Assembly (NCBI RefSeq): GCF_001579805.1
Contig: NZ_CP014546.1
Span: 1 to 64,000, forward strand
Direction: 5' to 3'
Source of the DNA: Pseudomonas azotoformans
GTDB lineage: Bacteria > Pseudomonadota > Gammaproteobacteria > Pseudomonadales > Pseudomonadaceae
Length of the DNA stretch: 64,000 bases
Part shown: positions 45,577 to 56,315 of the stretch, piece by piece
Layout: every line of letters starts with the position of its first letter
Numbering within the stretch: the first letter of the stretch is position 1
Program-made: the position numbers and the translations under genes
Notes under the pieces: model-generated
What the model saw: only the letters and a program-made list of their open reading frames with translations
The model's database searches: none
Told to the model about the DNA's origin: nothing

Positions 45577-47256
45577 CCAGGCTGTGTGAAAACGCGCTAA
45601 AGACGTCGAAAACTGAGAGTCGCGAGGGTTGCCTGTGGAATCAGTGAGCGGAAGCGCGAATTACCTTAGTCAGCTACATAGACGTTCGTAATGCCGTTTG
45701 GGCCGCGTCAGCGGCCCAAACGGCTACTAACTGGCGAGCCAAGTGGCTGGATTTACGCCCTGATCGCCTCAAGCAGTCCTACGATGCCGAAGATGCTCAT
45801 CATTCGTTTGAGGTTGTAGGCGAGTACATGAAGACTCATTTCGGTACTTACCCGCGGAAGTGTTTTGGTCAGGAAGTGGGTGGCTCCCATCCAATATTTG
45901 AGCGTTCCAAAAGGATGCTCAACAGTCTGGCGGCGAACCTTCATCTTCCCCGGGTCATGTTCCAGCCGAACCTGCATCGCGTCGATTACCGCCTCATGTT
46001 CCCAGCGCTTCACACGGCGCTCCTTACCCGTCGTACATTGTTTTTGCATTGAGCAGGACTGGCAGCCCGAGAAGTAGTAACAATGCAATAACATGCCGTC
46101 TTCCATCGACGAATGCCGCCTGGTTAGTAGCTGCCCCGCTGGGCATCGATACTCGTCCGATGCAGCAAGGTAGATGAAGTCCTGCTTACCAAATCGGCCT
46201 TCGGCTTTGCTGCCAGATGTGAGGGGTTTCGGTACGAAGGTAGTGATGCCGGCTTGCTCGCAAGCAAGGATTTCCAGACCTTTGTAATAGCCTCGGTCGG
46301 CCACCACCGTTAGCGATTCAGCCTCGATTTCTTCACGCGCTTGGTTCGCCATATTGCTCAGTTGCCCACGATCATTACCAACGTTGGTCACCTCATGGGC
46401 AACGATCAGATGGTGTTTGTCGTCGACAGCTGTTTGTACGTTGTAGCCAACCGTTCCGGTGCCTCGGCCGCTCGTGGCCATTGAGCGTGCATCTGGGTCT
46501 GTGAGGGAGATCTGCTGGTCTGGACTTTCGTGGAGCTGCGTCTCGATTTCCTTGAGTTTCTGCATCTGCTTTTTCAGTGTTTCTATCTTTTCTTTAAGCC
46601 GCTCTGCTTTGGCCTCGGCCACTTCGGGCGTTGCCCGATCCGCCGAATCCATCGCTGCCAGATATCGATCAATGCTCTGCTCGACCTGCTGCATGCGTGC
46701 CTTCACCTTGCCCTGAGTGAAGTTGCGGTCGCGATTATTGACGGCTTTGAATTTGCTGCCGTCGATGGCAATGATCGACTGAGAGAAGAGATTGAGGTTG
46801 CGGCAAAGCACCACGAACTGGCGGCATACGCTGCGAATGGCTTTGCCGTTGTCTTTGCGAAAGTCGGCAATGGTTTTGAAGTCCGGAGCCAAACGCCCCG
46901 TCAGCCACATCAACTCGACGTTACGCTCGGCCTCACGCTCAAGCCGGCGGCTGGACTGAATCCGGTTGAGGTAGCCATAGATATAGATCTTCAGCAAGAC
47001 CGCTGGGTGGTAGGCCGGACGACCAGTTGTGGCAGGATCGACGCCCTCAAAACCAAGTGCGCCCAGGTCGAGTTCATCGACGAAAACATCGACCACACGC
47101 ACTGGATTTTCTTCGGCTACGTAATCGTCCAGACACTCTGGCAGCAGTGTCACTTGCGTCCGAGCCTCACCTTCAATAAATCGCTTCATGATCGCCCCCG
47201 ATACGATCTAGACGATCAGAAGGTTAGACAATCACTGGCGTTTTCACACAGCCTGG
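45577..47256 (-). mobile_element. IS1182-family insertion sequence
   Basis: About 1.68 kb bounded by perfect 19-bp inverted repeats: CCAGGCTGTGTGAAAACGC (45577-45595) and its reverse complement at 47238-47256. It contains one transposase gene on the minus strand. No obvious target duplication was seen at the ends. It sits between the DUF4145 gene and the AraC pseudogene within the GInt cargo. Confidence 0.85.
45753..47189 (-). CDS. IS1182-family DDE transposase
   Basis: 478 residues. The N-terminal DUF772-type domain (GRPAYHPAVLLKIYIYGYLN, FKTIADFRKDNG) precedes the catalytic DDE domain: IIAIDGSKFKAVNN (first Asp), LTVVADRGYYKGLEI (second Asp) and RRQTVEHPFGTLKYWMG (Glu). A coiled-coil insert (EAKAERLKEKIETLKKQM) is usual for the IS1182 group. 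The frame is intact, so it may be active. Confidence 0.93.
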   Translation of the reverse strand: MKRFIEGEARTQVTLLPECLDDYVAEENPVRVVDVFVDELDLGALGFEGVDPATTGRPAYHPAVLLKIYIYGYLNRIQSSRRLEREAERNVELMWLTGRLAPDFKTIADFRKDNGKAIRSVCRQFVVLCRNLNLFSQSIIAIDGSKFKAVNNRDRNFTQGKVKARMQQVEQSIDRYLAAMDSADRATPEVAEAKAERLKEKIETLKKQMQKLKEIETQLHESPDQQISLTDPDARSMATSGRGTGTVGYNVQTAVDDKHHLIVAHEVTNVGNDRGQLSNMANQAREEIEAESLTVVADRGYYKGLEILACEQAGITTFVPKPLTSGSKAEGRFGKQDFIYLAASDEYRCPAGQLLTRRHSSMEDGMLLHCYYFSGCQSCSMQKQCTTGKERRVKRWEHEAVIDAMQVRLEHDPGKMKVRRQTVEHPFGTLKYWMGATHFLTKTLPRVSTEMSLHVLAYNLKRMMSIFGIVGLLEAIRA

Positions 47257-47342
47257 ACCCAAAGCGGACGGTCATCTTAGTCTGAGTTCAGCTTGAACAG
47301 GCCGGCCGTTCACCCAAACCCTCTGCCAATCTAAGTGGCTTA

Positions 47343-47909
47343 TCAACGCCCAGAAGAACAGCGGGTGAAGTGTGGGGTCATGTGACTCTGGTCATGGAAC
47401 CATGCCGCCAGAGCGGCATCCACCAGCGTGAATCGGTCAAGCACCAGTGCGCGGGACAGGTCCAGGCGGCGCAAGGTCACGAACCGATAGTGGCTAGCGC
47501 CATACAGAACCCTGAAGTCTCGGGAAAGACTCCACCTTTCGCGGCCGCTGGCATGCTCAAGCATCTCCAGCGTAATGCCCAGGTGAAAATGAGCCATAAT
47601 GAATTCCCTTGCGCGCTCGGCCGCTTGATAATCCAGACGCTTGCGCTCGTGAGGTTTACCAGCAACCGCACGCAGTGCCGTTGCCAGATCAAACAATGCG
47701 TCCTGTTCCTACAGAGCGTCGAGCGGATGATCCATTGCCTGTACAAAAGGTTCGCTGGCCTGATACAGACGTGGGTCGTTCGAGAGTCCGCCGACAATAA
47801 AGGGCAATGGTTCTCCATCTAATACCTGTTGGATCAGGTGTGTAATTGCATCGACGTGACCACCCATTTGCACTCCATTTGACCAGGCGTTTGCATCCGA
47901 CATGACCAC
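47343..47909 (-). pseudogene. AraC-family regulator with in-frame stop
   Basis: A cupin-like N-terminal piece (47909-47712, GGLSNDPRLYQASEPFVQAM) and the AraC helix-turn-helix half are in the same frame but separated by a TAG at 47709-47711. The HTH part is LGITLEMLEHASGRERWSLS, LYGASHYRFVTLRRLDLSRA, AALAAWFHDQSHMTPHF. The C-terminus also ends early (HFTRCSSGR). Located 10 bp after merB on its strand, it was probably a passenger of the mer region and now looks inactive. Confidence 0.7.
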
Positions 47910-47919
47910 GAGTAGGCAT

Positions 47920-48561
47920 TCACGATGGGGCTGGTCCGGCAGGACCTAACAATTTGCAACCGATCGCGTGCCCCAGACGAAACGCTTCCTCAACACTAAC
48001 AACAATCGCCGTCTCGCCGTGTTGCGACATCCACTTGTCGGCCACAGCGGCAGAGGCGAAAAAATGCACATGGCAGCAAAAGGAGCGGCGGATGTCGGAC
48101 GATTCATCTGGCAGCAGCAGCGATACCACTGCTTCCGCAGGCTCAATATGACTGACTTGATTCGGTGTCACGTTGAGCGACACTGGCGCTCCTGTCGCGG
48201 GGCAGCGCGAAAGCACGCGCGCCTCCTTGCCGATTATCACGGGGAACATTAGGGTGTCCAATGCACACCAGGTGTAGAGGCGTCGGCCATCGATTTCAAA
48301 GGCATGAGACGTCTTGCGCAGCGTTAAGCCATAGCCGACGATGTTCTCCTCCTCGTCGTTCTCGGTGCCGGGTATCTGGTCAAGTGCCGCCGCGACTCTT
48401 TCGGTAGACCAACCGAGCGCGGCTCCAAGCGTCTCTCGTGAAACTGGACTTCCCAAGGCAATCTGGCGAAGAAGAGCAACGAAGAGGTCCGCGAAATCAT
48501 CTGTGCTATTGGCAGAAGAGAGGCTTTCAACAATTTTGGTGATGTACAGCGTGGTTTCCAT
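47920..48561 (-). CDS. merB: MerB, organomercurial lyase
   Basis: 213 residues, the normal length. The catalytic residues correspond to Cys96/Asp99/Cys159 of R831b MerB: Cys99 and Asp102 in LYTWCALDTLMFP, Cys162 in RRSFCCHVHFF. It cleaves the C-Hg bond of organomercurials, giving Hg(II) for MerA. With merB present the mer module is broad-spectrum. It is separated from the rest by a merA 3' remnant and about 250 bp, so it may have been added by recombination. Confidence 0.95.
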   Translation of the reverse strand: METTLYITKIVESLSSANSTDDFADLFVALLRQIALGSPVSRETLGAALGWSTERVAAALDQIPGTENDEEENIVGYGLTLRKTSHAFEIDGRRLYTWCALDTLMFPVIIGKEARVLSRCPATGAPVSLNVTPNQVSHIEPAEAVVSLLLPDESSDIRRSFCCHVHFFASAAVADKWMSQHGETAIVVSVEEAFRLGHAIGCKLLGPAGPAPS

Positions 48562-48586
48562 GGTTCCTGTCCTATTTCATTGCTGT

Positions 48587-48846
<260 letters not shown>

Positions 48847-49059
48847 TTAGTCGTCGTGACGGGTACTGACCTTTGGTGTACAGGGGTGATCAGGCTCGGA
48901 TGCCGCTCTCCTATCCGCGCGAGACATGAAACGCTGATAGCACTCCAGGCCACAGAAGTGCACGACGTACTCGGTACCTTCCGGCGTAAGCGCGGCGTCA
49001 AGGGAAATTTCCTTGCAACATTCGCAGCAACTGATAGTGGGGGTGTCGTTTGCGTTCAC
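48847..49059 (-). CDS. DUF3330 Cys-rich protein
   Basis: 70 residues from a GTG at 49059: [36 protein letters not shown]. The two Cys clusters are the DUF3330 zinc/metal motif, found with Tn21/Tn501-type mer transposons. The open frame continues upstream into an EAL-domain remnant ([20 protein letters not shown], about 49060-49185) that corresponds to the Urf2 gene normally following merE. A deletion has fused that fragment to this gene. Confidence 0.75.
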   Translation of the reverse strand: MNANDTPTISCCECCKEISLDAALTPEGTEYVVHFCGLECYQRFMSRADRRAASEPDHPCTPKVSTRHDD

Positions 49060-49219
49060 GATGGGGTTCCTCCATCGTCCAAGAAAACCTAGTAACCCTT
49101 CCGCACCTGTGATCGAACCTGTGCGCAGATCGATCTGCGGCTGGTAGTGCAGCAGAAATTCCCAACGCTCCCAAGTCTGCCGCAACTCGGCAGTGGAGAC
49201 TGCGCAGTGTCTGAGATGG

Positions 49220-49456
49220 TCACTGCCGCACTCGAAAGGCCCGTAGTGCTGCTCTCAGGAAGAGGATGAAGACAACCGCCAGTGCGAGCGCAGCGAGGCT
49301 CCAATGTTCGCTGACGAAGGCCCCGGCCGCAGTCCCCGAAAGCAGCAATGCCAACACCGGCAAATGGCAGGGGCAAGTGAGCGCGGCGAGCACACCCCAC
49401 GTGTAGGCGCGCCAGCGGGGCATCTTGATTGATTCGGATTGGTTGGTATTACGCAT
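49220..49456 (-). CDS. merE: MerE, mercury uptake membrane protein
   Basis: 78 residues with two membrane helices. The metal-binding pair is in [20 protein letters not shown] (Cys-Pro-Cys). It transports Hg(II) and possibly methylmercury inward. Its start overlaps the merD stop by 8 bp, as in other mer operons. Confidence 0.93.
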   Translation of the reverse strand: MRNTNQSESIKMPRWRAYTWGVLAALTCPCHLPVLALLLSGTAAGAFVSEHWSLAALALAVVFILFLRAALRAFRVRQ

Positions 49457-49811
49457 GGGCGTGACCTTCGACGGCGCGATGGGTCAGCCCGGCCAACTCC
49501 GTTTTCACTGCGGCTAAAACTGCCAGCCGTGTCGCGATTTGCCCAAGCAAGCGGTCGATACACCCGATCACATCGGTACTATCGTCTGCATCGAGCGCTC
49601 GACAGAGCCGCGCCAAATCGTCGAGCCCGATACCGGACTCGAAGGCGGCACGCACGAAGCACAGCCGCGCCAGGGACCGCTCATCGAAAATGCCGTAACC
49701 GCTTTCCGTGCGCCGCGCGGGATGCAGCAAGCCGCGCAGCACATAATCGCGGACTATATGGACACTGACGCCCGCGTCCTCGGCCAATCTGGATATGGAG
49801 TAGGCATTCAT
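49449..49811 (-). CDS. merD: MerD, mer operon co-regulator
   Basis: 120 residues from MNAYSISRLAEDAGVSVHIV, an HTH of the MerR type (DYVLRGLLHPARR, LCFVRAAFESGIGLDDLARL) without the three Cys of MerR. MerD binds the mer operator and lowers expression once mercury is removed. It overlaps merE downstream and the small ORF upstream. Confidence 0.93.
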   Translation of the reverse strand: MNAYSISRLAEDAGVSVHIVRDYVLRGLLHPARRTESGYGIFDERSLARLCFVRAAFESGIGLDDLARLCRALDADDSTDVIGCIDRLLGQIATRLAVLAAVKTELAGLTHRAVEGHAHA

Positions 49812-50017
49812 CACCGACACTCCCGATCTTCACCGTAAACTGGGGCGCTCAGATATTTCCTTCCAGCCAGGCGCTCAGGTAGCCAGAGGAGCAACGGTGT
49901 AGCCCCCAGAGCCAGTAGCAGCCTGGACACGACGGCAGGCAGCCCCCAGATGCTGATCACCTGCCATGTCTTGCGTAGGCTGTCGCACCTACCGAGATCG
50001 TCTGCCATGTTGCTCAT
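49811..50017 (-). CDS. Unknown small membrane protein inside the mer operon
   Basis: 68 residues, start ATG at 50017 with GAGGGAGGTTGAAAC before it, a strong ribosome site. One membrane segment (VVSRLLLALGATPLLLWLPE) follows a basic/polar N-terminus (MSNMADDLGRCDSLRKTW). The Cys at 11 is single. It does not match MerC, MerF, MerG or MerH. It lies 20 bp after merA and overlaps merD by 1 bp, so it is a true part of the operon. Confidence 0.6.
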   Translation of the reverse strand: MSNMADDLGRCDSLRKTWQVISIWGLPAVVSRLLLALGATPLLLWLPERLAGRKYLSAPVYGEDRECR

Positions 50018-50037
50018 GTTTCAACCTCCCTCTCTCA

Positions 50038-52187
<2,150 letters not shown>

Positions 52188-52199
52188 CGGAACTCCCTC

Positions 52200-52478
52200 C
52201 TATTGCTTGACGCTGGACGGATAGCCGGCGTCCTCGGTCGCCTTGGTCAGCGCCGGGGCAGTGGTCTTGGCGTCGTCGAAGGTGACGATGGCCTCGCGTT
52301 TCTCGAAACTCACCTCAGCCTTGGTCACGCCATCGACCTTGGTCAGCGCCTTCTTCACCGTGATCGGGCAGGCGGCGCAGGTCATGCCCGGCACCGCCAG
52401 AGTGATGGTCTGCATGGCTGCCCAGACAGGCGTGACAACCAGGGTGGCAAGGGCGATGGATGCGAGCAGTTTTTTCAT
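52200..52478 (-). CDS. merP: MerP, periplasmic mercury-binding protein
   Basis: 92 residues: a signal peptide (to VWA|AMQTI) and a single HMA domain with VPGMTCAACPITVKKAL. It passes Hg(II) to MerT. The gene is 13 bp after merT. Confidence 0.95.
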   Translation of the reverse strand: MKKLLASIALATLVVTPVWAAMQTITLAVPGMTCAACPITVKKALTKVDGVTKAEVSFEKREAIVTFDDAKTTAPALTKATEDAGYPSSVKQ

Positions 52479-52491
52479 GGCGAACTCCTGA

Positions 52492-52842
52492 TCAGTAGAA
52501 CAAGGGAAGGATGTAGGGGAAGCCGAGCGCGACCAGCACCAAGGCCGCTACCAGCCAGAACAACAGCTTGTAGGTGGTGCGTACCTGAGGGATGGCGCAG
52601 GCCTCGCCCGGCTTACAAACTTGTAGTGGTCGAAAAATGCGCCGGTAGGCAAAAAACAGCGCGATCAACGCCCCGCCGATAAAGATCGGGCGGTAAGGTT
52701 CCAGCACGGTCAGGTTGCCGATCCAGGCCCCGCTGAATCCCAGGGCAATCAGAACCAACGGCCCAAGACAGCAAGCCGAGGCGAGAATCGCTGCAAGCCC
52801 TCCAGCGACAAGAGGGGCGCGCCCGTTTGATGGTTCAGACAT
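52492..52842 (-). CDS. merT: MerT, mercuric transport protein
   Basis: 116 residues from the ATG at 52842 with AAAGGAG upstream; the frame begins further up only because the operator is translatable. There are three membrane helices. Cys pairs are in LASACCLGPLVLIALG (first helix) and the cytoplasmic loop CKPGEAC. First gene of the merTPCA-orf-DE operon. Confidence 0.95.
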   Translation of the reverse strand: MSEPSNGRAPLVAGGLAAILASACCLGPLVLIALGFSGAWIGNLTVLEPYRPIFIGGALIALFFAYRRIFRPLQVCKPGEACAIPQVRTTYKLLFWLVAALVLVALGFPYILPLFY

Positions 52843-52877
52843 GCATTTCTCCTTTCGAGCATTTGAGCGATGGGTTA

Positions 52878-52908
52878 AGGTTAGTCCCGTAGTCAAGTAC
52901 GGAGTCAA
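52878..52908 (-). promoter_or_regulatory. mer operator/promoter
   Basis: On the minus strand: -35 TTGACT (52908-52903), a 19-bp spacer with the dyad CCGTACTTGACTACGG (52902-52887), and -10 TAACCT (52883-52878). The long spacer and dyad are the MerR binding site. merR is transcribed divergently from 52914. Confidence 0.9.
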
Positions 52909-52913
52909 GTACC

Positions 52914-53333
52914 ATGGATAACACTGCGGGAAGCCTGACCATCGGCGCTTTCGCCAAGGCGGCCGGGGTCAACGTGGAAACCATCCGGTTCTATCAACGC
53001 AAGGAACTGTTGCCCGAACCAGACAAGCCCTATGGCAGCATTCGCCGCTACGGCGAGGCGGATGTCTCACGGGTGAAATTCGTAAAATCCGCGCAACGGC
53101 TAGGCTTTAGCCTCGAAGAAGTGGCCGGGCTATTGAGGCTGGATGACGGCGCTCACTGCGATGAAGCGCGTGTGCTCGCCGAGCAGAAGCTCGTGGATGT
53201 GCGTGGGAAACTTGCGGATTTGAAGCGGATCGAGTCAGTTTTGGAGCAACTGGTTCACGACTGTTGTGCGAGCCACGGGACTGTTTCCTGTCCGCTGATT
53301 GTTTCACTGCATAGGAACAAAGAGCCGCGCTGA
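52914..53333 (+). CDS. merR: MerR, mercury-sensing transcription regulator
   Basis: 139 residues. HTH at the N-terminus ([23 protein letters not shown]), and the three Hg(II)-binding Cys: 82 (HCDEARVL), 117 (DCCASHG) and 126 (VSCPL). It represses without Hg(II) and activates merTPCA-DE with it. A second site of the same type at 53760 suggests that it also controls the PtrA-like gene. Confidence 0.96.
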   Translation: MDNTAGSLTIGAFAKAAGVNVETIRFYQRKELLPEPDKPYGSIRRYGEADVSRVKFVKSAQRLGFSLEEVAGLLRLDDGAHCDEARVLAEQKLVDVRGKLADLKRIESVLEQLVHDCCASHGTVSCPLIVSLHRNKEPR

Positions 53334-53390
53334 CCTACGATCAGCAGTTTCGTAAGGCGCCCCTGTTGGTCGGCTAGGGCTTAAAGAAAA

Positions 53391-53409
53391 CGGCGCTCAA
53401 TGAGCGCCG
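53391..53409 (-). terminator. Terminator after the MerR-controlled ptrA-like gene
   Basis: CGGCGCTCA-T-TGAGCGCCG on the minus strand, followed by TTTTCTTT: intrinsic terminator for the leftward gene at 53533-53715. It also lies 57 bp after merR on the other strand, where the T run is missing. Confidence 0.75.
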
Positions 53410-53532
53410 CTGAATGGCCGAAGGAGCACTCGCAGAGGCCACAGATGGGTAACTGACATCTACGCTCGTGCCTTATCAGGACAAACTCACACTGAGTCTG
53501 GTCGAGCGGAACGTGCAACGGTTGCTCATGTC

Positions 53533-53715
53533 CTACCTTGCGGGTGAACAGACGGGCTGCTCCCCTTGTTGCTTAATCTTCACCACCAAGGCTGCCTCAG
53601 CCTTGTCGTGCATAGAGGCGGCCCGCTCAATCAAACGATCGCTCCCGCCCTCGGCCCATATCGTGGATGACAGCAGAGTCGAACCAACTATCAGCAGTAG
53701 TCTTAGGTATTTCAT
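53533..53715 (-). CDS. PtrA-like periplasmic protein behind a MerR-type promoter
   Basis: 60 residues from the ATG at 53715, preceded by GAGGAGG. Signal peptide (to STIWA|EGGSDR), then EGGSDRLIERAASMHDKAEA, the PtrA-type start found also at 3510, 8406 and 16145. It is shorter, ending LVVKIKQQGEQPVCSPAR with one Cys. Upstream is a second mer-type operator (53760-53775). It is located in the GInt next to merR, so it is probably mercury-inducible. Confidence 0.78.
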   Translation of the reverse strand: MKYLRLLLIVGSTLLSSTIWAEGGSDRLIERAASMHDKAEAALVVKIKQQGEQPVCSPAR

Positions 53716-53756
53716 AACAGCCTCCTCTCGGGTTTTATACCCACGAGTCGACTCTA

Positions 53757-53781
53757 TCTCCGTAGTTAAGTACGGAATCAA
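53757..53781 (-). promoter_or_regulatory. Second MerR-type operator/promoter
   Basis: On the minus strand: -35 TTGATT (53781-53776), dyad CCGTACTTAACTACGG (53775-53760) at the start of a 19-bp spacer, and -10 TAGAGT (about 53756-53751). The dyad differs from the merT one in a single base. It directs transcription of the PtrA-like gene at 53715, and there is no second merR gene. Confidence 0.78.
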
Positions 53782-54061
53782 GGAGGAAATGGAGTTGAAG
53801 AGAACCTAGATTATGGCGCTGAGAGAAGATGGTAGGGCTTAAGTGCACTTTCTGTTCCGTTGCCCCCCAACCCCCAGCGAGACGAAGCAGGATCGGAACC
53901 GAGCGCTTCTGGCGGGAAGCAGACCTGCGTTGACAGTCCACTTCTGGCGATAGCTGCCTGTTATGAATGATCCCATTAGGACAGAAGCGGTTCTGTCCAC
54001 AGTCAAAAGCAGATTTTGGTATGGACAAATCAGACTCTGAAAGCCCCTAATAGGTGCGTAT

Positions 54062-54123
54062 CCATGGACATGGTGCATTCAGCGTGAAACCAGGATTGGC
54101 GCAAGTTTCACGCATGTCCATGG
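54062..54123. repeat. Nested inverted repeat at the right end of the GInt
   Basis: Outer arms CCATGGACAT (54062-54071) and ATGTCCATGG (54114-54123); inner arms GCGTGAAAC (54082-54090) and GTTTCACGC (54105-54113). Together they form a 62-bp structure with two stems and an asymmetric left bulge of 10 bases, 20 bp inside the right junction. The outer arm matches ACCCATGGACAT near the left end. It is likely a recombinase-binding site; it also resembles a folded attC in general form. Confidence 0.6.
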
Positions 54124-54142
54124 GTTGACATCTTTCCTTTAG

Positions 54143-55108
54143 ATTGACGAGGCGTTTGCCGATCTCACGGGAATGGCAGACCTCGATGCTCTGGGCCGTC
54201 GGATTCGGAATCAGGTGCTGCGCTGTACGGGAATCCCGGTAGGTGTAGGCATAGCCCACACCAAAACATTAGCAAAGCTGGCCAACCACACTGCGAAGCG
54301 CCTTCAGGGGCAAACCGGTGGAGTGGTCGACATCTGTTCCCCAGCCAAACGTGACTGGGTACTGCGCAACACCGATGTGGCCGAGGTCTGGGGTGTTGGT
54401 CGACGAATGAAGCTGCACCTGGATGGGATGGGTATCAAATCCGCGATGGACCTGGCCAAGGCGGATCCTTCGATGCTGCGCAGCAAGTTCAGCGTAGTGA
54501 TCGAAAAAACCGCGCGGGAGTTGTCCGGCACGCCATGCCTGGAGCTAGATGAACCTGACCCGCCAAAACAAGAAATCTGCTGCAGCCGGATGTTCGGCAA
54601 GCGCCTGACCGAACTGGCGCCGATCAAGGAGGCTGTGGCCACCTACATGATGCGGGCCTCCGAAAAGCTGAGGGCACAGAAATCCCTGTGCAAAAAAGTC
54701 CGCGTGTCCATTCGCACAGGGATGTTCAACCCCGACGAGGCGAAGTACGCCAATGGGGTGGTGGTGGATCTGCCGTACCCAACGGACGACGTGCGCCTGC
54801 TTACGCGGGCCGCTGTTGAAGCAGTCGGGCAGGTTTTTCGCGCGGGGTTCAACTACAGCAAAGCCGAAGTCATGTTGCTCAACTTATGCCAATCGGGTGA
54901 GTACACGGATGATCTGTTTGCGGTCTCGCAGCCAGCCGAGGCGACCAGGGTGATGACTGTTCTTGATGAGATCAATGAGCGTTGGGGAAAGGGCACGCTG
55001 CGGTCGGCGAGCGTGCCGGATAACCCTGACTGGGCGATGCGGCGTGATTTGATGAGTCAGAGCTATACAACTCGGCTGGATCAGTTGTGGTCGGTTAGGT
55101 GTCATTAG
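54143..55108 (+). pseudogene. umuC: UmuC/RulB 3' fragment
   Basis: Continues the interrupted gene in one frame: IDEAFADLTGMADLDALGRR, then GVGIAHTKTLAKLANHTAKR, the polymerase palm and thumb, and the little-finger domain to LDQLWSVRCH. It has no start of its own; an internal ATG at 54173 opens the frame. About 322 codons. With the first half at 38719-39037 it gives a complete UmuC of about 425 residues. Confidence 0.92.
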
Positions 55109-55230
55109 GAGCGTCCGTCCAGTAATGGACAAACCACAAGGCGAAATGACATCATTGAAAACTTTATCGCGATACTTCGCTATTAGCTTGAGCGAGCTAA
55201 CGGTAATCACAACTCGTACAAAGGACAAGT

Positions 55231-55986
55231 ATGGATATTATCGACTTCGTATTTTTAGCCGTTATTAGTTTACTTATGTCTTGTATAGCAATTTTTTTTC
55301 GCGCATATCACAAAGCAAAAGGGAACAATAGAGCGCTGCTAGAAGATACTGCACGGATCGAGAAAGAAAAACAAAAAATAATTTACGAATTTGGCATCGA
55401 AAGTGAAAAAAACAAACAGAAACATGCTAGGGAGATCGAGGATCTAAAACAGCAAAATGCCGAAAAGCTTGATCAGCAAAAAAGAGCCCATGACGTAGAC
55501 ATTCAGAAGCGTAAATACAAATACGAATCTAAATGCCGAGAATACTATGCAGCAATGGACGAACTGGATGAATTTCGCGGTTTGAACATTGAAATTATTG
55601 AGAAAGAACTAGGCCCGATGATCTCAGCATGTTTCGCCAGTGATCTTGGAATATCAAATAACTTATTTGTAGATGCCAATGAAAAAGCAATAAAAATAAT
55701 TGGCGACGTCAGGGCGCAGGAAGCCAAGCTCTTTTCACAGCTAAATGGGCTCAAACTAAGTGCAACTAAAGAAATCTTAGATATCATAGAGCAGCTACGA
55801 GAAACCACTACTCAATCAAAATACTACCTCGAAGAAATTATCAGCTATGTATTCAGCCCTGAATTCCGCCACACCAAAAGTATACCGGAGAAAATCCAGA
55901 GCAAATCTGCCGGACTAAACGAGCGAACTACTCATTTAAACAAGAAGCTTCTTATCGCACTCCGAACAGACTTGGATCAGTTGTAA
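55231..55986 (+). CDS. Membrane-anchored coiled-coil protein, unknown function
   Basis: 251 residues, AT-rich, unlike the surrounding genes. A single N-terminal membrane helix (FVFLAVISLLMSCIAIFF, about 6-24) is followed by a long coiled coil (KEKQKIIYEFGIESEKNKQK, HAREIEDLKQQNAEKLDQQK; about 40-115) and a helical C-terminal domain. Such composition suggests recent transfer. It sits between umuC and the ICE transfer genes. No known family is recognised. Confidence 0.68.
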   Translation: MDIIDFVFLAVISLLMSCIAIFFRAYHKAKGNNRALLEDTARIEKEKQKIIYEFGIESEKNKQKHAREIEDLKQQNAEKLDQQKRAHDVDIQKRKYKYESKCREYYAAMDELDEFRGLNIEIIEKELGPMISACFASDLGISNNLFVDANEKAIKIIGDVRAQEAKLFSQLNGLKLSATKEILDIIEQLRETTTQSKYYLEEIISYVFSPEFRHTKSIPEKIQSKSAGLNERTTHLNKKLLIALRTDLDQL

Positions 55987-56315
55987 AAAGATATGGCAGA
56001 CGGACCCAGCAAATTCAACATCTGCCGCACAAAGCATGAAGACTACGCAGCTCCTCTTGCCCCCTCCTCCTCACCCACCTTATAGTCCGCCCGTCGCCCA
56101 CATGGCGACCGGGTTTGGCGACCCGTTGTGGAATGCAGAAGCGTTTGCTTGATTGCAGGCGTTTTTGCATGCGCATAGATGTCGTTATGGCAGCTGTGCG
56201 TGGGAGACCTTCGGGTCTGCCGGCTTCCACACCGGTTCGCCAACCTGCGTACAGTTGCCACCCAGTCGTTTGGCGACGACAGGCTGGTAAATCTCTCTCT
56301 TGTGGAGCTTTACTC
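55987..56315 (+). other. Long structured leader upstream of the DUF3077-like gene
   Basis: 329 bp without a gene. The last ~215 bp are full of pairing: AGACC-TTCG-GGTCT (56205-56218) with a UUCG tetraloop, and further GC-rich arms at 56220-56290 (GGCTTCCACACCGGTTCGCC, GTTTGGCGACGACAGGCTGG). It resembles sequences I recall before other DUF3077-type genes in Pseudomonas. A structured 5' UTR or small RNA is likely. Confidence 0.5.

Noticed and set aside
46530..47285. 251-codon plus-strand ORF across the IS
   Set aside because: Antisense to the IS1182-family transposase; the real gene has full DDE motifs on the minus strand.
47790..47800. GACAATAAAG, the core of Tn7 TnsB sites, as a second end of the Tn7-like element
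   Set aside because: It is a single copy inside the AraC pseudogene within the GInt, with no repeats near it and on the wrong side of tnsA.
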